Assembly (NCBI RefSeq): GCF_020423045.1 | Contig: NZ_CP081943.1 | Coordinates: 3,658,001-3,722,000 of the forward strand | Origin: Pseudomonas sp. MM213 | GTDB lineage: Bacteria; Pseudomonadota; Gammaproteobacteria; Pseudomonadales; Pseudomonadaceae | DNA length: 64,000 nt | Reading direction: 5' to 3' | Shown: positions 8,860-18,110 of the stretch, one piece after another | Position numbering within the stretch: the stretch's first letter is position 1 | How the letters are laid out: each line of letters opens with the position of its first letter | The notes under the pieces: model-generated | Databases searched by the model: none | Seen by the model: the letters and a program-made list of their open reading frames with translations, nothing else | Told to the model about the DNA's origin: nothing | Translations under genes and position numbers: made by a program

Positions 8860-9329
8860 CCGCAACTTCCACCCAATAGAATTCGTCCGTTCAAACACAC
8901 ATTCAGCGTCCTGCTTTGCGCCCCCAGTACGTAGCTGATCACCACCGCCGTGGACGGTGCCGACAGACCGCCCAGATTGTTGAAATCGATGGCGGTCACG
9001 CCTGAGGTTAGCGTCAGAGTCGCGCCGCTGCTCATCGCGGGAACAACCCGCAATACATTGGCCACAGTGCCAGTACTGTCATAAACCGCCAATTCCCCGG
9101 TCCAGACGCTGCCACCCGCCGTCGGCCGCACCCGGGTGGTGATGCCGCGGTCGATGGCTTCAAGCCGGGCGAAATTCAAGGCGCGCTGCAGGTCGCCGAT
9201 CTCGGTGTCGGCCCTGGTGCCTTGCACCGAACGGGTAAACGCCGGCACTGCCAGGGTGATCAGAATCAAAAAGACCGCAAGCGCGACCAGCAACTCGATC
9301 AGCGTGAAACCTTTTGTACGATGATCCAT
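8856..9329 (-). CDS. fimU: Minor pilin FimU (GspH/FimT-type)
   Basis: First gene of the leftward minor-pilin operon, 157 residues. Prepilin motif KGFTLIELLVALAVFLILIT, then the GspH/FimT hallmark helix end (ALNFARLEAIDRG) and a C-terminal Cys pair (NVCLNG and GGSCG). The open frame extends upstream to 9680 but GGAGGG lies just before the ATG at 9329, and the prepilin leader requires a start there. FimU is the GspH-like minor pilin that bridges the tip complex to the major pilin. The operon promoter should lie in the gap to the divergent fimT-like gene (9330-9458). Confidence 0.88.
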   Translation of the reverse strand: MDHRTKGFTLIELLVALAVFLILITLAVPAFTRSVQGTRADTEIGDLQRALNFARLEAIDRGITTRVRPTAGGSVWTGELAVYDSTGTVANVLRVVPAMSSGATLTLTSGVTAIDFNNLGGLSAPSTAVVISYVLGAQSRTLNVCLNGRILLGGSCG

Positions 9330-9458
9330 CAATGCCCTCCGTTGCCGTCGGCTATACCTGCTGTTACACGCTAGAACAATCGACCCACAGGTGTCGGTTG
9401 TTTTGCCATTACTGCGCAAGGATTGCGCGGGCCACCGCACTCCAGGGAGGGAGATGTC

Positions 9459-10001
9459 ATGCGTCAGCAGGGTTTCAGTCTGATTGAACTGCTCATGGGA
9501 CTGACGATTGTCGGGATTGTTCTGCATCTGGTCAGTCCGGCGTTTGCAGCGCTCACGGAATCGAACCATCAGGAGGAGGCAGCGAAGTCGCTTGTCAGTG
9601 GCATGCGCAGTGCCAGAGGCGAGGCGATCACGCGAAACCAGGCTGTCGTCATACACGGGATAAACGACGATTGGGGCCAAGGCTGGCGGATGATTCTGGA
9701 TTTAAATGGCAAGGGACATGAGGACAGCAACAATCCGCTGCTGGTCGAGCGCCGAAGCGACACTCGGGTGCCGGTTATCGGCAATCACTATGTCAGGACT
9801 TCAGTACGATTCAGCCATCTCGGCGAACCGCAGCACGGAGGCTTTCAAGCGGGGACATTGCATGTTTGCGCAAAACACGAGCCAGTGAGTCAGCACCAAG
9901 TGGTGCTGGCCCCGAGCGGTCGCGTCAGCCTGCGCAGCATCAAGGCTGTGCAGGCGTTGTGCGAGAAAGGAAAAAAATCAAAGCAGCGAACGAACGCGTA
10001 A
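9459..10001 (+). CDS. fimT: FimT-like minor pilin (GspH/FimT family)
   Basis: Prepilin-like protein of 180 residues with motif [20 protein letters not shown] and the GspH/FimT region [19 protein letters not shown]. The ATG at 9459 has an excellent AGGGAGGGAG ribosome site; the upstream TTG at 9423 is rejected. It is divergent from fimU rather than in the same operon, and its last 24 bp overlap the 3' end of ispH on the other strand. FimT proteins in other bacteria bind DNA at the pilus tip during uptake; whether this one does is unknown. The C-terminus is basic ([11 protein letters not shown]), which would fit DNA contact but is only suggestive. Confidence 0.82.
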   Translation: MRQQGFSLIELLMGLTIVGIVLHLVSPAFAALTESNHQEEAAKSLVSGMRSARGEAITRNQAVVIHGINDDWGQGWRMILDLNGKGHEDSNNPLLVERRSDTRVPVIGNHYVRTSVRFSHLGEPQHGGFQAGTLHVCAKHEPVSQHQVVLAPSGRVSLRSIKAVQALCEKGKKSKQRTNA

Positions 10002-10925
10002 CTCTTTCGGCATGGAGAACGTGATGTTCTCCTCGCGACCCGCCAGTTCATCGGCACCGGTAGCACCCCAGGCCTGCAACTGCTGGATCACGCCACGCAC
10101 CAGTACTTCCGGTGCAGAGGCACCTGCGGTAATGCCGATGCGCTCGACACCGTCGAACCAGCTCTTTTGCAGGTCTTCAGCGCCGTCGATCAGGTAGGCC
10201 GGAGTGGCCATGCGTTCGGCCAGCTCACGCAGGCGATTGGAGTTGGAGCTGTTCGGGCTGCCGACAACCAGCACCACGTCGCATTCGTCGGCCAGCGTCT
10301 TGACGGCGTCCTGACGGTTTTGCGTGGCGTAGCAGATGTCGTCCTTGCGCGGACCACCAATTGCCGGGAAGCGTGTACGCAGGGCGTCGATGACGCGGCT
10401 GGTATCGTCCATGGACAGGGTGGTCTGGGTCACGAACGCCAGTTTTTCGGGGTTGTTCACCTGCAACGCGGCGACGTCTTTCTCGTCCTCGACCAGGTAA
10501 ATCGCGCCGCCATTGCTGCCATCGTACTGGCCCATGGTGCCTTCGACTTCCGGGTGACCGGCGTGGCCGATGAGGATGCATTCACGGCCGTCGCGGCTGT
10601 AGCGTGCGACCTCGATGTGCACTTTGGTCACCAGCGGGCAGGTGGCGTCGAACACCTTCAGGCCACGGCCGGCGGCTTCGGTACGCACCGCCTGGGAAAC
10701 GCCATGGGCACTGAAGATCACGATGACGTCGTCCGGCACCTGATCCAGCTCTTCAACGAAGATCGCGCCGCGAGCGCGCAAGTCTTCGACGACGAATTTG
10801 TTGTGGACCACTTCGTGGCGCACATAGATCGGCGGCCCGAAAACTTCCAGGGCGCGGTTGACGATTTCGATCGCCCGGTCCACACCGGCGCAGAAGCCAC
10901 GGGGGTTGGCGAGTTTGATTTGCAT
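9978..10925 (-). CDS. ispH: 4-hydroxy-3-methylbut-2-enyl diphosphate reductase IspH
   Basis: Last enzyme of the MEP isoprenoid pathway; a 4Fe-4S reductase turning HMBPP into IPP and DMAPP. The three cluster Cys residues are in place: GFCAGVDRA (Cys12), [11 protein letters not shown], and [11 protein letters not shown]; the EEL and HEVVHN motifs are also visible. It ends the leftward ribF-ileS-lspA-fkpB-ispH block seen in many gammaproteobacteria. A REP doublet separates it from fkpB (132-bp gap), so its mRNA may be processed or partly terminated there. Length 315 residues, normal. Confidence 0.97.
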   Translation of the reverse strand: MQIKLANPRGFCAGVDRAIEIVNRALEVFGPPIYVRHEVVHNKFVVEDLRARGAIFVEELDQVPDDVIVIFSAHGVSQAVRTEAAGRGLKVFDATCPLVTKVHIEVARYSRDGRECILIGHAGHPEVEGTMGQYDGSNGGAIYLVEDEKDVAALQVNNPEKLAFVTQTTLSMDDTSRVIDALRTRFPAIGGPRKDDICYATQNRQDAVKTLADECDVVLVVGSPNSSNSNRLRELAERMATPAYLIDGAEDLQKSWFDGVERIGITAGASAPEVLVRGVIQQLQAWGATGADELAGREENITFSMPKELRVRSLL

Positions 10926-10975
10926 GCTGTGCCTCGTGTCTTGCGCGCAGGAAAATTAGATCTTTGTAGGAGCTG

Positions 10976-11046
10976 GCTTGCCGGCGATGAGGCCCTTGGC
11001 GTTGCAGCGAGCCTGATGGCCCCATCGCTGGCAAGCCAGCTCCTAC
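10976..11046. repeat. REP doublet between fkpB and ispH
   Basis: Inverted copies of a GTAGGAGCTGGCTTGCCGGCGATG-type end at 10976-10999 and 11023-11046 inside an operon gap. Its location between cotranscribed genes suggests a role in differential mRNA stability. Confidence 0.85.
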
Positions 11047-11056
11047 AGAACAGCGT

Positions 11057-11509
11057 TTACAGCGATTTGACGTTGATGATTTCCACGTCAAAGGTCAATG
11101 TCTTGCCGGCCAACGGATGGTTGAAGTCGATGGTCACTTGCTCGTCATCGAACTCTTTCACCACGCCAGGCAGCTCAGTATTCGCCGCATCGTTGAAGAT
11201 CACCAGCAAACCCGGCGAAAGGTCCATGTCCTTGAACTGCGAACGCGGGATGATCTGTACGTTTTGCGGGTTCGGCTGACCAAAAGCGTTTTCCGGCTGA
11301 ATCGTCAGCGTACGCTTGTCGCCGGCCTTGAAGCCGAACAGCGCCGCTTCGAAACCCGGCAACAGGTTACCGTCGCCGACCTGGAAGGTCGCCGGGGCTT
11401 TGTCGAAGGTGCTGTCGACGGTGTCGCCGTTCTCCAGGCGCAGTGCAAAATGCAAAGTGACTTCCGTGTTCTGGCGGATGCGTTGCTCAGCCAATACCTG
11501 TTCAGTCAT
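11057..11509 (-). CDS. fkpB: FKBP-type peptidyl-prolyl isomerase FkpB (SlpA-like)
   Basis: Cytoplasmic proline isomerase and chaperone of the SlyD/SlpA group, 150 residues. The FKBP fold starts at NTEVTLHFALRLENGDTVDS, and an IF (insert-in-flap) domain follows KAGDKRTLTIQPENAFG; there is no His-rich metal tail as in SlyD, so SlpA/FkpB is the better name. It overlaps lspA by 8 bp and shares its operon, the same arrangement as in Escherichia coli (ileS-lspA-fkpB-ispH). Confidence 0.92.
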   Translation of the reverse strand: MTEQVLAEQRIRQNTEVTLHFALRLENGDTVDSTFDKAPATFQVGDGNLLPGFEAALFGFKAGDKRTLTIQPENAFGQPNPQNVQIIPRSQFKDMDLSPGLLVIFNDAANTELPGVVKEFDDEQVTIDFNHPLAGKTLTFDVEIINVKSL

Positions 11510-12014
11510 GAACTGCTTCTCCCGTCTTCTTTGATTTGAACATGTCCAGCGCCAGCATCACCGCACCCACAGTAATTGCACTGTCGGCGAAGTTGAACGC
11601 CGGGAAGTACCAGCGGTTCTGCCAATGCACCAGGATGAAATCGATCACATGGCCCAGGGCTATGCGGTCGTACAGATTGCCCAGCGCACCACCCAGGACC
11701 AGCGCCAATGCGATGGCCAGCCAGGTTTCGTTGCGCCCCAGACGCTTGAGCCACACCACCAGCACCGCACTGACCACGACCGCGATCAGGGCGAACAACC
11801 AGCGCTGCCAGCCCGAGCTGTCGGCCAGGAAACTGAACGCCGCGCCTGTGTTGTAGGCCAGGGTCCAGCTGAAGTAATCGGGGATCACCACGATCTGCTG
11901 GTACATCTCAAGCTTGCCTTCGAAGTAGAACTTGCTGGCCTGGTCGATGACCAGGACCAGCAAACTCAACCAGAGCCAGCCCAGCCGTCCAAAACGGCCA
12001 ATGGCGTTAGGCAT
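11502..12014 (-). CDS. lspA: Lipoprotein signal peptidase LspA
   Basis: Inner-membrane aspartic peptidase (signal peptidase II) that cleaves prolipoproteins before the lipidated Cys. Four TM helices and the two catalytic Asp motifs are visible: [14 protein letters not shown] and [11 protein letters not shown]. Length 170 residues, normal. The start overlaps ileS by 8 bp, and the end overlaps fkpB. Its substrates in this window include the predicted lipoproteins at 28230 and 36168. Confidence 0.97.
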   Translation of the reverse strand: MPNAIGRFGRLGWLWLSLLVLVIDQASKFYFEGKLEMYQQIVVIPDYFSWTLAYNTGAAFSFLADSSGWQRWLFALIAVVVSAVLVVWLKRLGRNETWLAIALALVLGGALGNLYDRIALGHVIDFILVHWQNRWYFPAFNFADSAITVGAVMLALDMFKSKKTGEAVHD

Positions 12015-14838
12015 AGTGACGAACCTCGCCAGTGCCGCTGATGTTATCGACGCAACGACCGCAGATTTCCGGATGTTCCGGGTTCACGCCGACGTCTTCA
12101 CGGCAGTGCCAGCAACGGGCGCACTTGGCGAAGGCCGACTTGACGATTTTCAGCTTCAGGCCGCTGACTTCGGTGACCACTGCATCGGCCGGAGCCTGTA
12201 CGAACGGCGCAACGCTGGCGGTCGAGGTGATCAGTACGAAGCGCAGTTCGTTGCTCAGCTTGGCCAGGTCGGCGCTCAGGGCGTCTTCGGCGAACAGCGT
12301 CACTTCGGCCTGCAGGTTGCCACCGACGGCTTTGGCCGCGCGCTGGATTTCCATTTCTTTGTTCACAGCGACCTTCACCGCCATGATCCGCTCCCAGTAG
12401 GCGCGGCCCAGTTCGACGTTTTCCGGCAGCTCGGTCAGGCCTTCGTACCAGGTGTTGAGCATCACCGATTCGTTGCGCTCGCCCGGCAGGTATTCCCACA
12501 GTTCGTCGGCGGTGAACGCGAGGATCGGCGCGATCCAGCGCACCAGCGCTTCGGAGATGTGGTACAGCGCGGTTTGCGCCGAACGGCGGGCCTTGCTGTT
12601 GGCGCCAGTGGTGTACTGACGGTCCTTGATGATATCGAGGTAGAAACCGCCCAGCTCCTGCACGCAGAAGTTGTGGATCTTGGAGTAGACGTTCCAGAAA
12701 CGGTATTCGCCGTAGTGCTCTTGCAGTTCGCGTTGCAGCAGCAAGGTGCGATCCACGGCCCAACGATCCAGCGCGAGCATTTCTTCGGCCGGCAGGATGT
12801 CGGTGGCCGGGTTGAAACCGGTCAGGTTGGAGAGCAGGAAGCGCGCGGTGTTACGGATCCGCCGGTAGGCGTCCGCACTGCGTTGCAGGATCTGCTCGGA
12901 AACCGCCATTTCACCCGAGTAGTCGGTGGAAGCGACCCACAGACGCATGATGTCGGCACCCAGGGTATCGTTGACCTTTTGCGGCGCGATCACGTTGCCC
13001 AGCGACTTGGACATCTTGCGGCCGGACTCGTCGACGGTGAAGCCGTGGGTCAGCAGCTCGCGGTATGGCGCGTGGTCGTCGATGGCGCAACCGGTCAGCA
13101 GCGACGAATGGAACCAGCCACGGTGTTGGTCCGAGCCTTCCAGGTACAGGTCGGCGCGTGGACCGGTTTCGTGGCCCATCGGGTGCGAACCGCGCAGGAC
13201 GTGCCAGTGCGTGGTGCCCGAATCGAACCAGACGTCCAGGGTGTCGCTGATCTTGTCGTACTGCGGCGCTTCGTCACCGAGCAGCTCGGCAGCGTCCATC
13301 TTGAACCAGGCTTCGATGCCTTCGACTTCAACGCGCTTGGCGACTTCTTCCATCAACTCGGCGGTACGTGGGTGCAGCTCGCCGCTTTCCTTGTTCAGGA
13401 AGAACGGGATCGGCACGCCCCAGTTGCGCTGACGGGAGATGCACCAGTCCGGACGGTTGGCGATCATCGAGTGCAGGCGCGCCTGGCCCCAGGCCGGAAC
13501 GAACTGAGTCTCTTCGATGGCTTTAAGAGCGCGCTTGCGCAGGGTGTCGCCGCTGACAGGCTCTTTGTCCATGCCGATGAACCACTGCGCGGTGGCGCGG
13601 TAGATCAGCGGGGTCTTGTGACGCCAGCAGTGCATGTAGCTGTGTTCGATGATGGTGGTGTGCAGCAGCGAACCGACTTCGGTCAGTTTGTCGACGATGG
13701 CCGGGTTGGCTTTCCAGATGAACTGGCCGCCAAAGAACTCCAGCGAAGTCGCGTATACGCCGTTGCTTTGTACCGGGTTGAGGATGTCGTCGTTGACCAT
13801 GCCGTATTTCTTGCAGGTCACGAAGTCGTCCACGCCGTAGGCCGGAGCGGAGTGAACCACGCCAGTGCCAGCGCCCAGTTCAACGTAGTCGGCCAGGTAA
13901 ACCGGCGACAGACGGTCGTAGAACGGGTGACGGAAGTTGATCAGTTCCAGTTCTTTACCGGTGGTGGTCGCGATGACCGAACCTTCCAGGCTGTAACGGA
14001 CCAGGCAGGATTCAACCAGCTCTTCCGCCAGCACCAGCAACTTGTCGCCGACATCGACCAGGGCGTAGTTGAATTCCGGGTGAACGTTCAGCGCCTGGTT
14101 GGCCGGGATGGTCCACGGGGTGGTGGTCCAGATCACGATCGAAGCAGGCTTGCCCAGCGACGGCAGACCGAAAGCGGCAGCCAGCTTGGCTTCATCGGCA
14201 ATCGGGAACGCTACGTCGATGGTCGAGGACTTTTTGTTCTCGTACTCGACTTCCGCTTCAGCCAGGGCCGAACCGCAGTCGAAGCACCAGTTCACAGGCT
14301 TCAGGCCCTTGAACACGAAACCGCCCTTGACGATTTCGGCGAGTGCGCGGATTTCACCGGCCTCGTTTTTGAAGTCCATGGTCTTGTACGGGTTGGCGAA
14401 GTCGCCCAACACGCCCAGACGGATGAATTCGGATTTCTGGCCTTCGATCTGCTCGGTGGCGTAGGCACGGCACAGTTCGCGGGTCTTGTCCGCGCCCAGG
14501 TTCTTGCCGTGGGTCACTTCGACTTTGTGCTCGATCGGCAGACCGTGGCAGTCCCAGCCCGGAACATAAGGCGCGTCGAAACCCGACAGGGTTTTCGAGC
14601 GGATGATCATGTCCTTGAGGATCTTGTTCAGCGCATGACCGATGTGAATCGTGCCGTTGGCGTACGGAGGACCGTCGTGCAGAACGAACTTCGGACGATC
14701 CTTGCCAATCTCGCGCAACTTTCCGTACAGGCCAATACTGTCCCAGCGCTGCAGAATCTGCGGTTCGCGCTGTGGCAGGCCGGCCTTCATTGGGAAGGCG
14801 GTGTCCGGAAGGTTTAGCGTGGCTTTATAGTCGGTCAT
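12007..14838 (-). CDS. ileS: Isoleucyl-tRNA synthetase IleS
   Basis: Class I aminoacyl-tRNA synthetase charging tRNA-Ile, 943 residues. HIGH signature at residues 65-68, the long CP1 editing domain in the middle, KMSKS at about 604-609, and a C-terminal zinc knuckle (CARCWHC then ICGRC). This is the bacterial type 1 form, not the mupirocin-resistant type 2. It starts directly after ribF (ribF stop at 14839), with no room for a separate promoter, so it depends on transcription from ribF or further upstream. Confidence 0.98.
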   Translation of the reverse strand: MTDYKATLNLPDTAFPMKAGLPQREPQILQRWDSIGLYGKLREIGKDRPKFVLHDGPPYANGTIHIGHALNKILKDMIIRSKTLSGFDAPYVPGWDCHGLPIEHKVEVTHGKNLGADKTRELCRAYATEQIEGQKSEFIRLGVLGDFANPYKTMDFKNEAGEIRALAEIVKGGFVFKGLKPVNWCFDCGSALAEAEVEYENKKSSTIDVAFPIADEAKLAAAFGLPSLGKPASIVIWTTTPWTIPANQALNVHPEFNYALVDVGDKLLVLAEELVESCLVRYSLEGSVIATTTGKELELINFRHPFYDRLSPVYLADYVELGAGTGVVHSAPAYGVDDFVTCKKYGMVNDDILNPVQSNGVYATSLEFFGGQFIWKANPAIVDKLTEVGSLLHTTIIEHSYMHCWRHKTPLIYRATAQWFIGMDKEPVSGDTLRKRALKAIEETQFVPAWGQARLHSMIANRPDWCISRQRNWGVPIPFFLNKESGELHPRTAELMEEVAKRVEVEGIEAWFKMDAAELLGDEAPQYDKISDTLDVWFDSGTTHWHVLRGSHPMGHETGPRADLYLEGSDQHRGWFHSSLLTGCAIDDHAPYRELLTHGFTVDESGRKMSKSLGNVIAPQKVNDTLGADIMRLWVASTDYSGEMAVSEQILQRSADAYRRIRNTARFLLSNLTGFNPATDILPAEEMLALDRWAVDRTLLLQRELQEHYGEYRFWNVYSKIHNFCVQELGGFYLDIIKDRQYTTGANSKARRSAQTALYHISEALVRWIAPILAFTADELWEYLPGERNESVMLNTWYEGLTELPENVELGRAYWERIMAVKVAVNKEMEIQRAAKAVGGNLQAEVTLFAEDALSADLAKLSNELRFVLITSTASVAPFVQAPADAVVTEVSGLKLKIVKSAFAKCARCWHCREDVGVNPEHPEICGRCVDNISGTGEVRHYA

Positions 14839-15789
14839 TTATGGCTCTTCATTAGCGATTGGCGCTAGGTGCGACAGGGCACGGGCGGCGGCGACATCCG
14901 CATTGATCGCCGTCTTAAGCGCCTCCAGAGAGGCGAAACGCTGCTCTTCACGCAGCTTGTGGTGGAAAACCACCGTCAAACGCCGGTCATACAGATCGCC
15001 GGCAAAATCTAAAAGATGTACTTCGAGGTGGGCTTTGCCATCCCCTTGGACCGTAGGGCGCACGCCGATATTGGCGACGCCTGGACAGGTCTTGCCGTCG
15101 ATGTCGACGTTGACCAGGTAAACCCCGGTGAGCGGCACGCGACGGCGCTTGAGTTGAATGTTGGCGGTTGGCGTACCCAACTGGCGCGCCAGTTTCTGGC
15201 CATGCAGGACTCGCCCGGTAATCTGGAACGGCCGACCGAGCAGGCGCTCTGCCAAGGCAAAATCGGCAGCGGCCAGGGCATTTCGCACCTGGGTGCTGCT
15301 GACGCGAATGCCGTCCAGCTCAACGGTTTGCGCCGCTTCGACGGTGAAGCCCTGCATGACGCCGGCCTGTTGCAGGAAATCGAAATCCCCTACCCGGTCA
15401 CAGCCGAAGCGGAAGTCGTCACCGACCTCAAGATGCTGCACGCCGAGACCGTCCACCAGAATGGTATCAACGAATTCGCTGGCGCTGAGCTTGCTCAGGC
15501 GCTGGTTGAAGGCCAGGCACAGGACCCGGTCGACGCCTTCGTCAGCCAGCAGCTGCAGTTTGTCGCGCAGACGCGCCAAGCGGGCCGGCGCTGTCTCCGG
15601 GGCGAAAAACTCCCGTGGCTGCGGCTCGAAAATCACCACGCAGCTGGGCACGCCCAACTCGAGCGCTCGCTCACGCAGCCTCGCCAGGATAGCCTGGTGG
15701 CCACGGTGAACACCGTCAAAGTTGCCAATAGTGGCGACACAGCCCCGATGCTGGGGGCGCAGGTTGTGGAGGCCTCGAACCAGCTGCAT
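14839..15789 (-). CDS. ribF: Bifunctional riboflavin kinase/FAD synthetase RibF
   Basis: Makes FMN from riboflavin and FAD from FMN. The N-terminal FAD-synthetase half has the nucleotidyltransferase motif GNFDGVHRGHQAIL; the C-terminal riboflavin kinase half has LGTPTANIQL and the late RF kinase segment. The ATG at 15789 (316 residues) starts at the conserved MQLVRGLHNLRP; an in-frame ATG at 15807 and a longer open frame to 15864 lack support. It heads the ileS-lspA-fkpB-ispH run, 129 bp after murJ. No FMN riboswitch is apparent upstream. Confidence 0.95.
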   Translation of the reverse strand: MQLVRGLHNLRPQHRGCVATIGNFDGVHRGHQAILARLRERALELGVPSCVVIFEPQPREFFAPETAPARLARLRDKLQLLADEGVDRVLCLAFNQRLSKLSASEFVDTILVDGLGVQHLEVGDDFRFGCDRVGDFDFLQQAGVMQGFTVEAAQTVELDGIRVSSTQVRNALAAADFALAERLLGRPFQITGRVLHGQKLARQLGTPTANIQLKRRRVPLTGVYLVNVDIDGKTCPGVANIGVRPTVQGDGKAHLEVHLLDFAGDLYDRRLTVVFHHKLREEQRFASLEALKTAINADVAAARALSHLAPIANEEP

Positions 15790-15918
15790 AACGCGCTTCT
15801 TGCTCATAAAGTGGTCGATTATAACCACACCCGGCGGCCGACGACAGGCAACACCGTAACCCAAAGTGATCGAACCGACAAAACCGCCGGCTCGCCCGTG
15901 TTTATCGAGGCAAAAGCC

Positions 15919-17457
15919 TCAGTTCAGCGCCTTGCGATTGAAGTCGCGCAAACGGAAGCCCATCAACAGCAACATGCCGAAATACGAGACCACGCCAGCC
16001 CCTACCAGAGCGCCCAGACGCAGGAATCGCTCAAGCATGTGGCCCTGATCCCAGGCCGGCATGAAATGCATCCCGGCCAGCAACACCGCGGACATCACCG
16101 TGACCGCTACCACCAGCTTGGCACCGAACTTCGCCCAACCCGGCTGCGGCTGATACATCTGCTGTTTGCGCAGCTGATAGAACAACAACCCGGCGTTAAG
16201 GCAGGCACCAGCGCTGATCGCCAGAGCCAGACCGGCATGGGCCAGCGGCCCGATCAGCACCAGGTTGAACAACTGGGTAACCACCAGGGTGAAAATTGCG
16301 ATTTTCACCGGTGTGCGAATGTTTTGTTGCGCATAAAAGCCCGGCGCCAGCACTTTGATCACGATAATCCCAAGCAACCCGACCGAATACGCAATGAGCG
16401 CCCGCTGAGTCATAGACGCATCGAAGGCGTTGAACTGGCCGTATTGAAACAGTGAGACCGTCAGCGGCTCAGCCAGGATCCCCAACGCCAGCGAGCACGG
16501 CAGCACCAGCACAAAGCACAGGCGCAGCCCCCAATCGAGAATCCGCGAATACTCTGCGCGATCCTTGCTGGCGTAGGTCTTGGCCAGGGTCGGCAGCAGG
16601 ATCGTGCCCAACGCCACGCCCAGCACGCCGGACGGCAATTCCATCAGGCGGTCGGCGTAATACATCCACGACACCGAACCGGCGACCAGGAACGAGGCAA
16701 AAATGGTGTTGATGATCAGCGAAATCTGGCTCACCGAAACGCCGAGAATCGCCGGCAGCATCTGTTTCATGACCCGCCACACGCCACTGTCACGCAGGTT
16801 CAGGCGTGGCAGCACCAGCATGCCGATCTTTTTCAGGTGCGGCAGCTGATAGAGCAACTGCGCCAGACCACCCGCCAGCACCGCCCAACCCAGCGCCATG
16901 ACCGGCGGATCGAAATACGGTGTCAGGAACACCGCAAAGATGATCATGCTGACGTTGAGCAAGGTCGGCACGAAGGCCGGCACCGAGAAGCGGTTATAGG
17001 TGTTGAGGATCGCCCCGGCCAATGAAGACAGGGAGATCAGCAATATATAAGGGAATGTCACTCGCAACAGACTGGAGGTCAGCTCGAATTTTTCCGGGGT
17101 ATCGGTGAAACCGGGCGCGGTCACCCAGATGACCCACGGTGCAGCGAGCATGCCCAACGCAGTGACCACTGCCAACGCCAGGGTCAGCAGTCCGGAGACG
17201 TAGGCAATAAAGGTTCGTGTCGCCTCTTCGCCCTGCTGGCTTTTATATTCAGCGAGAATCGGCACAAACGCCTGGGAAAACGCCCCTTCGGCGAAGATCC
17301 GGCGCAGCAGATTGGGCAGTTTGAAGGCGATAAAGAAGGCGTCGGTGGCCATTCCCGCACCAAAAATACGCGCAATGAGGGTGTCACGGACGAACCCCAG
17401 AATCCGGGAAAGCATCGTGATAGAGCTGACGGCGGCCAACGATTTGAGCAGATTCAT
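15919..17457 (-). CDS. murJ: Lipid II flippase MurJ (MviN)
   Basis: Inner-membrane protein of 512 residues that moves lipid II across the membrane for peptidoglycan synthesis. The N-terminal MOP/MVF motif is clear: [19 protein letters not shown], with about 14 TM helices after it. The ATG at 17457 gives the conserved N-terminus [18 protein letters not shown]; the open frame continues upstream to 17604 without similarity. It is divergent from rpsT and precedes ribF, the usual pseudomonad order. Confidence 0.95.
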   Translation of the reverse strand: MNLLKSLAAVSSITMLSRILGFVRDTLIARIFGAGMATDAFFIAFKLPNLLRRIFAEGAFSQAFVPILAEYKSQQGEEATRTFIAYVSGLLTLALAVVTALGMLAAPWVIWVTAPGFTDTPEKFELTSSLLRVTFPYILLISLSSLAGAILNTYNRFSVPAFVPTLLNVSMIIFAVFLTPYFDPPVMALGWAVLAGGLAQLLYQLPHLKKIGMLVLPRLNLRDSGVWRVMKQMLPAILGVSVSQISLIINTIFASFLVAGSVSWMYYADRLMELPSGVLGVALGTILLPTLAKTYASKDRAEYSRILDWGLRLCFVLVLPCSLALGILAEPLTVSLFQYGQFNAFDASMTQRALIAYSVGLLGIIVIKVLAPGFYAQQNIRTPVKIAIFTLVVTQLFNLVLIGPLAHAGLALAISAGACLNAGLLFYQLRKQQMYQPQPGWAKFGAKLVVAVTVMSAVLLAGMHFMPAWDQGHMLERFLRLGALVGAGVVSYFGMLLLMGFRLRDFNRKALN

Positions 17458-17627
17458 TGAAAGAGTTTGTGCCTGTCGATAAACAGCAGGCGAACAAAGC
17501 GCCCACTTATGCGATACTCCGCGCCGCAGCAGCACAGAGCCAAAGCTCGCGAGTTTACAGGTCAAGCGCCGGAAATAAATATCCCGCCTCTTTATACCTA
17601 CCACTTAGCGGAACGTCTCAACCGCCC

Positions 17628-17656
17628 TTGACAAGACATCAACTCATCGGCATGAT
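17628..17656 (+). promoter_or_regulatory. Sigma-70-type promoter for rpsT
   Basis: A consensus -35 TTGACA (17628-17633), 17-bp spacer and a weaker -10 CATGAT (17651-17656), 54 bp before the rpsT start. Seen by eye only. Confidence 0.5.
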
Positions 17657-17709
17657 TCGCGGCCTATTTTGTTTGCTATTTCCTAAAAAGTCTTTCGAGG
17701 AGCTCGACG

Positions 17710-17985
17710 GTGGCCAACACACCTTCCGCCAAAAAACGTGCAAAACAGGCTGAGAAGCGTCGCAGCCACAACGCCAGCCTGCGTTCCATGGTTCGTACCT
17801 ACATCAAGAATGTAGTTAAAGCCATCGACGCAAAAGACGCTGAAAAAGCTCAAGCTGCTTACGTTCTGGCCGTGCCAGTTATCGACCGTATGGCCGATAA
17901 AGGCATCATCCACAAGAACAAGGCTGCTCGCCATAAGAGCCGCCTGAATGGCCACGTCAAGACTCTGAACCTTGCTGCTGCCTAA
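17710..17985 (+). CDS. rpsT: 30S ribosomal protein S20
   Basis: Small basic ribosomal protein binding the 16S rRNA 5' domain, 91 residues. The conserved N-terminus [20 protein letters not shown] is intact. The start codon is GTG, with a GAGGAGCT ribosome site (about 17697-17704); non-AUG starts are known for S20 and relate to its autoregulation in E. coli. It is monocistronic here, with its own promoter and a strong terminator. Confidence 0.97.
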   Translation: MANTPSAKKRAKQAEKRRSHNASLRSMVRTYIKNVVKAIDAKDAEKAQAAYVLAVPVIDRMADKGIIHKNKAARHKSRLNGHVKTLNLAAA

Positions 17986-18000
17986 GTAACACGCTTGTTA

Positions 18001-18030
18001 AAAAACCGACCTCAGGGTCGGTTTTTTATT
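18001..18030 (+). terminator. Rho-independent terminator of rpsT
   Basis: Stem CCGACC/GGTCGG with loop TCAG (18006-18021) followed by six T; A-rich on the other side, so it may also act for the leftward gene that ends at 18111. Confidence 0.9.
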
Positions 18031-18110
18031 GCCTGCGATTTGACCTCGTCACTCAACCCAACCCCACACCGGGAGCACATCCACCGCGGGATGCACTCTC
18101 CGGACAAAGG

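Noticed and set aside
9330..9680. N-terminal extension of the fimU frame
   Set aside because: The prepilin leader and GGAGGG site fix the start at 9329, and the extension overlaps the divergent fimT-like gene.
11932..14817. A 961-codon open frame on the + strand opposite ileS
   Set aside because: It is the antisense shadow of a well-conserved synthetase gene in high-GC DNA; the translation has no domain and is low in hydrophobic order.
15790..15864. RibF start further upstream and a possible FMN riboswitch
   Set aside because: No conserved residues in the extension and no riboswitch-like pairing seen in the short gap to murJ.
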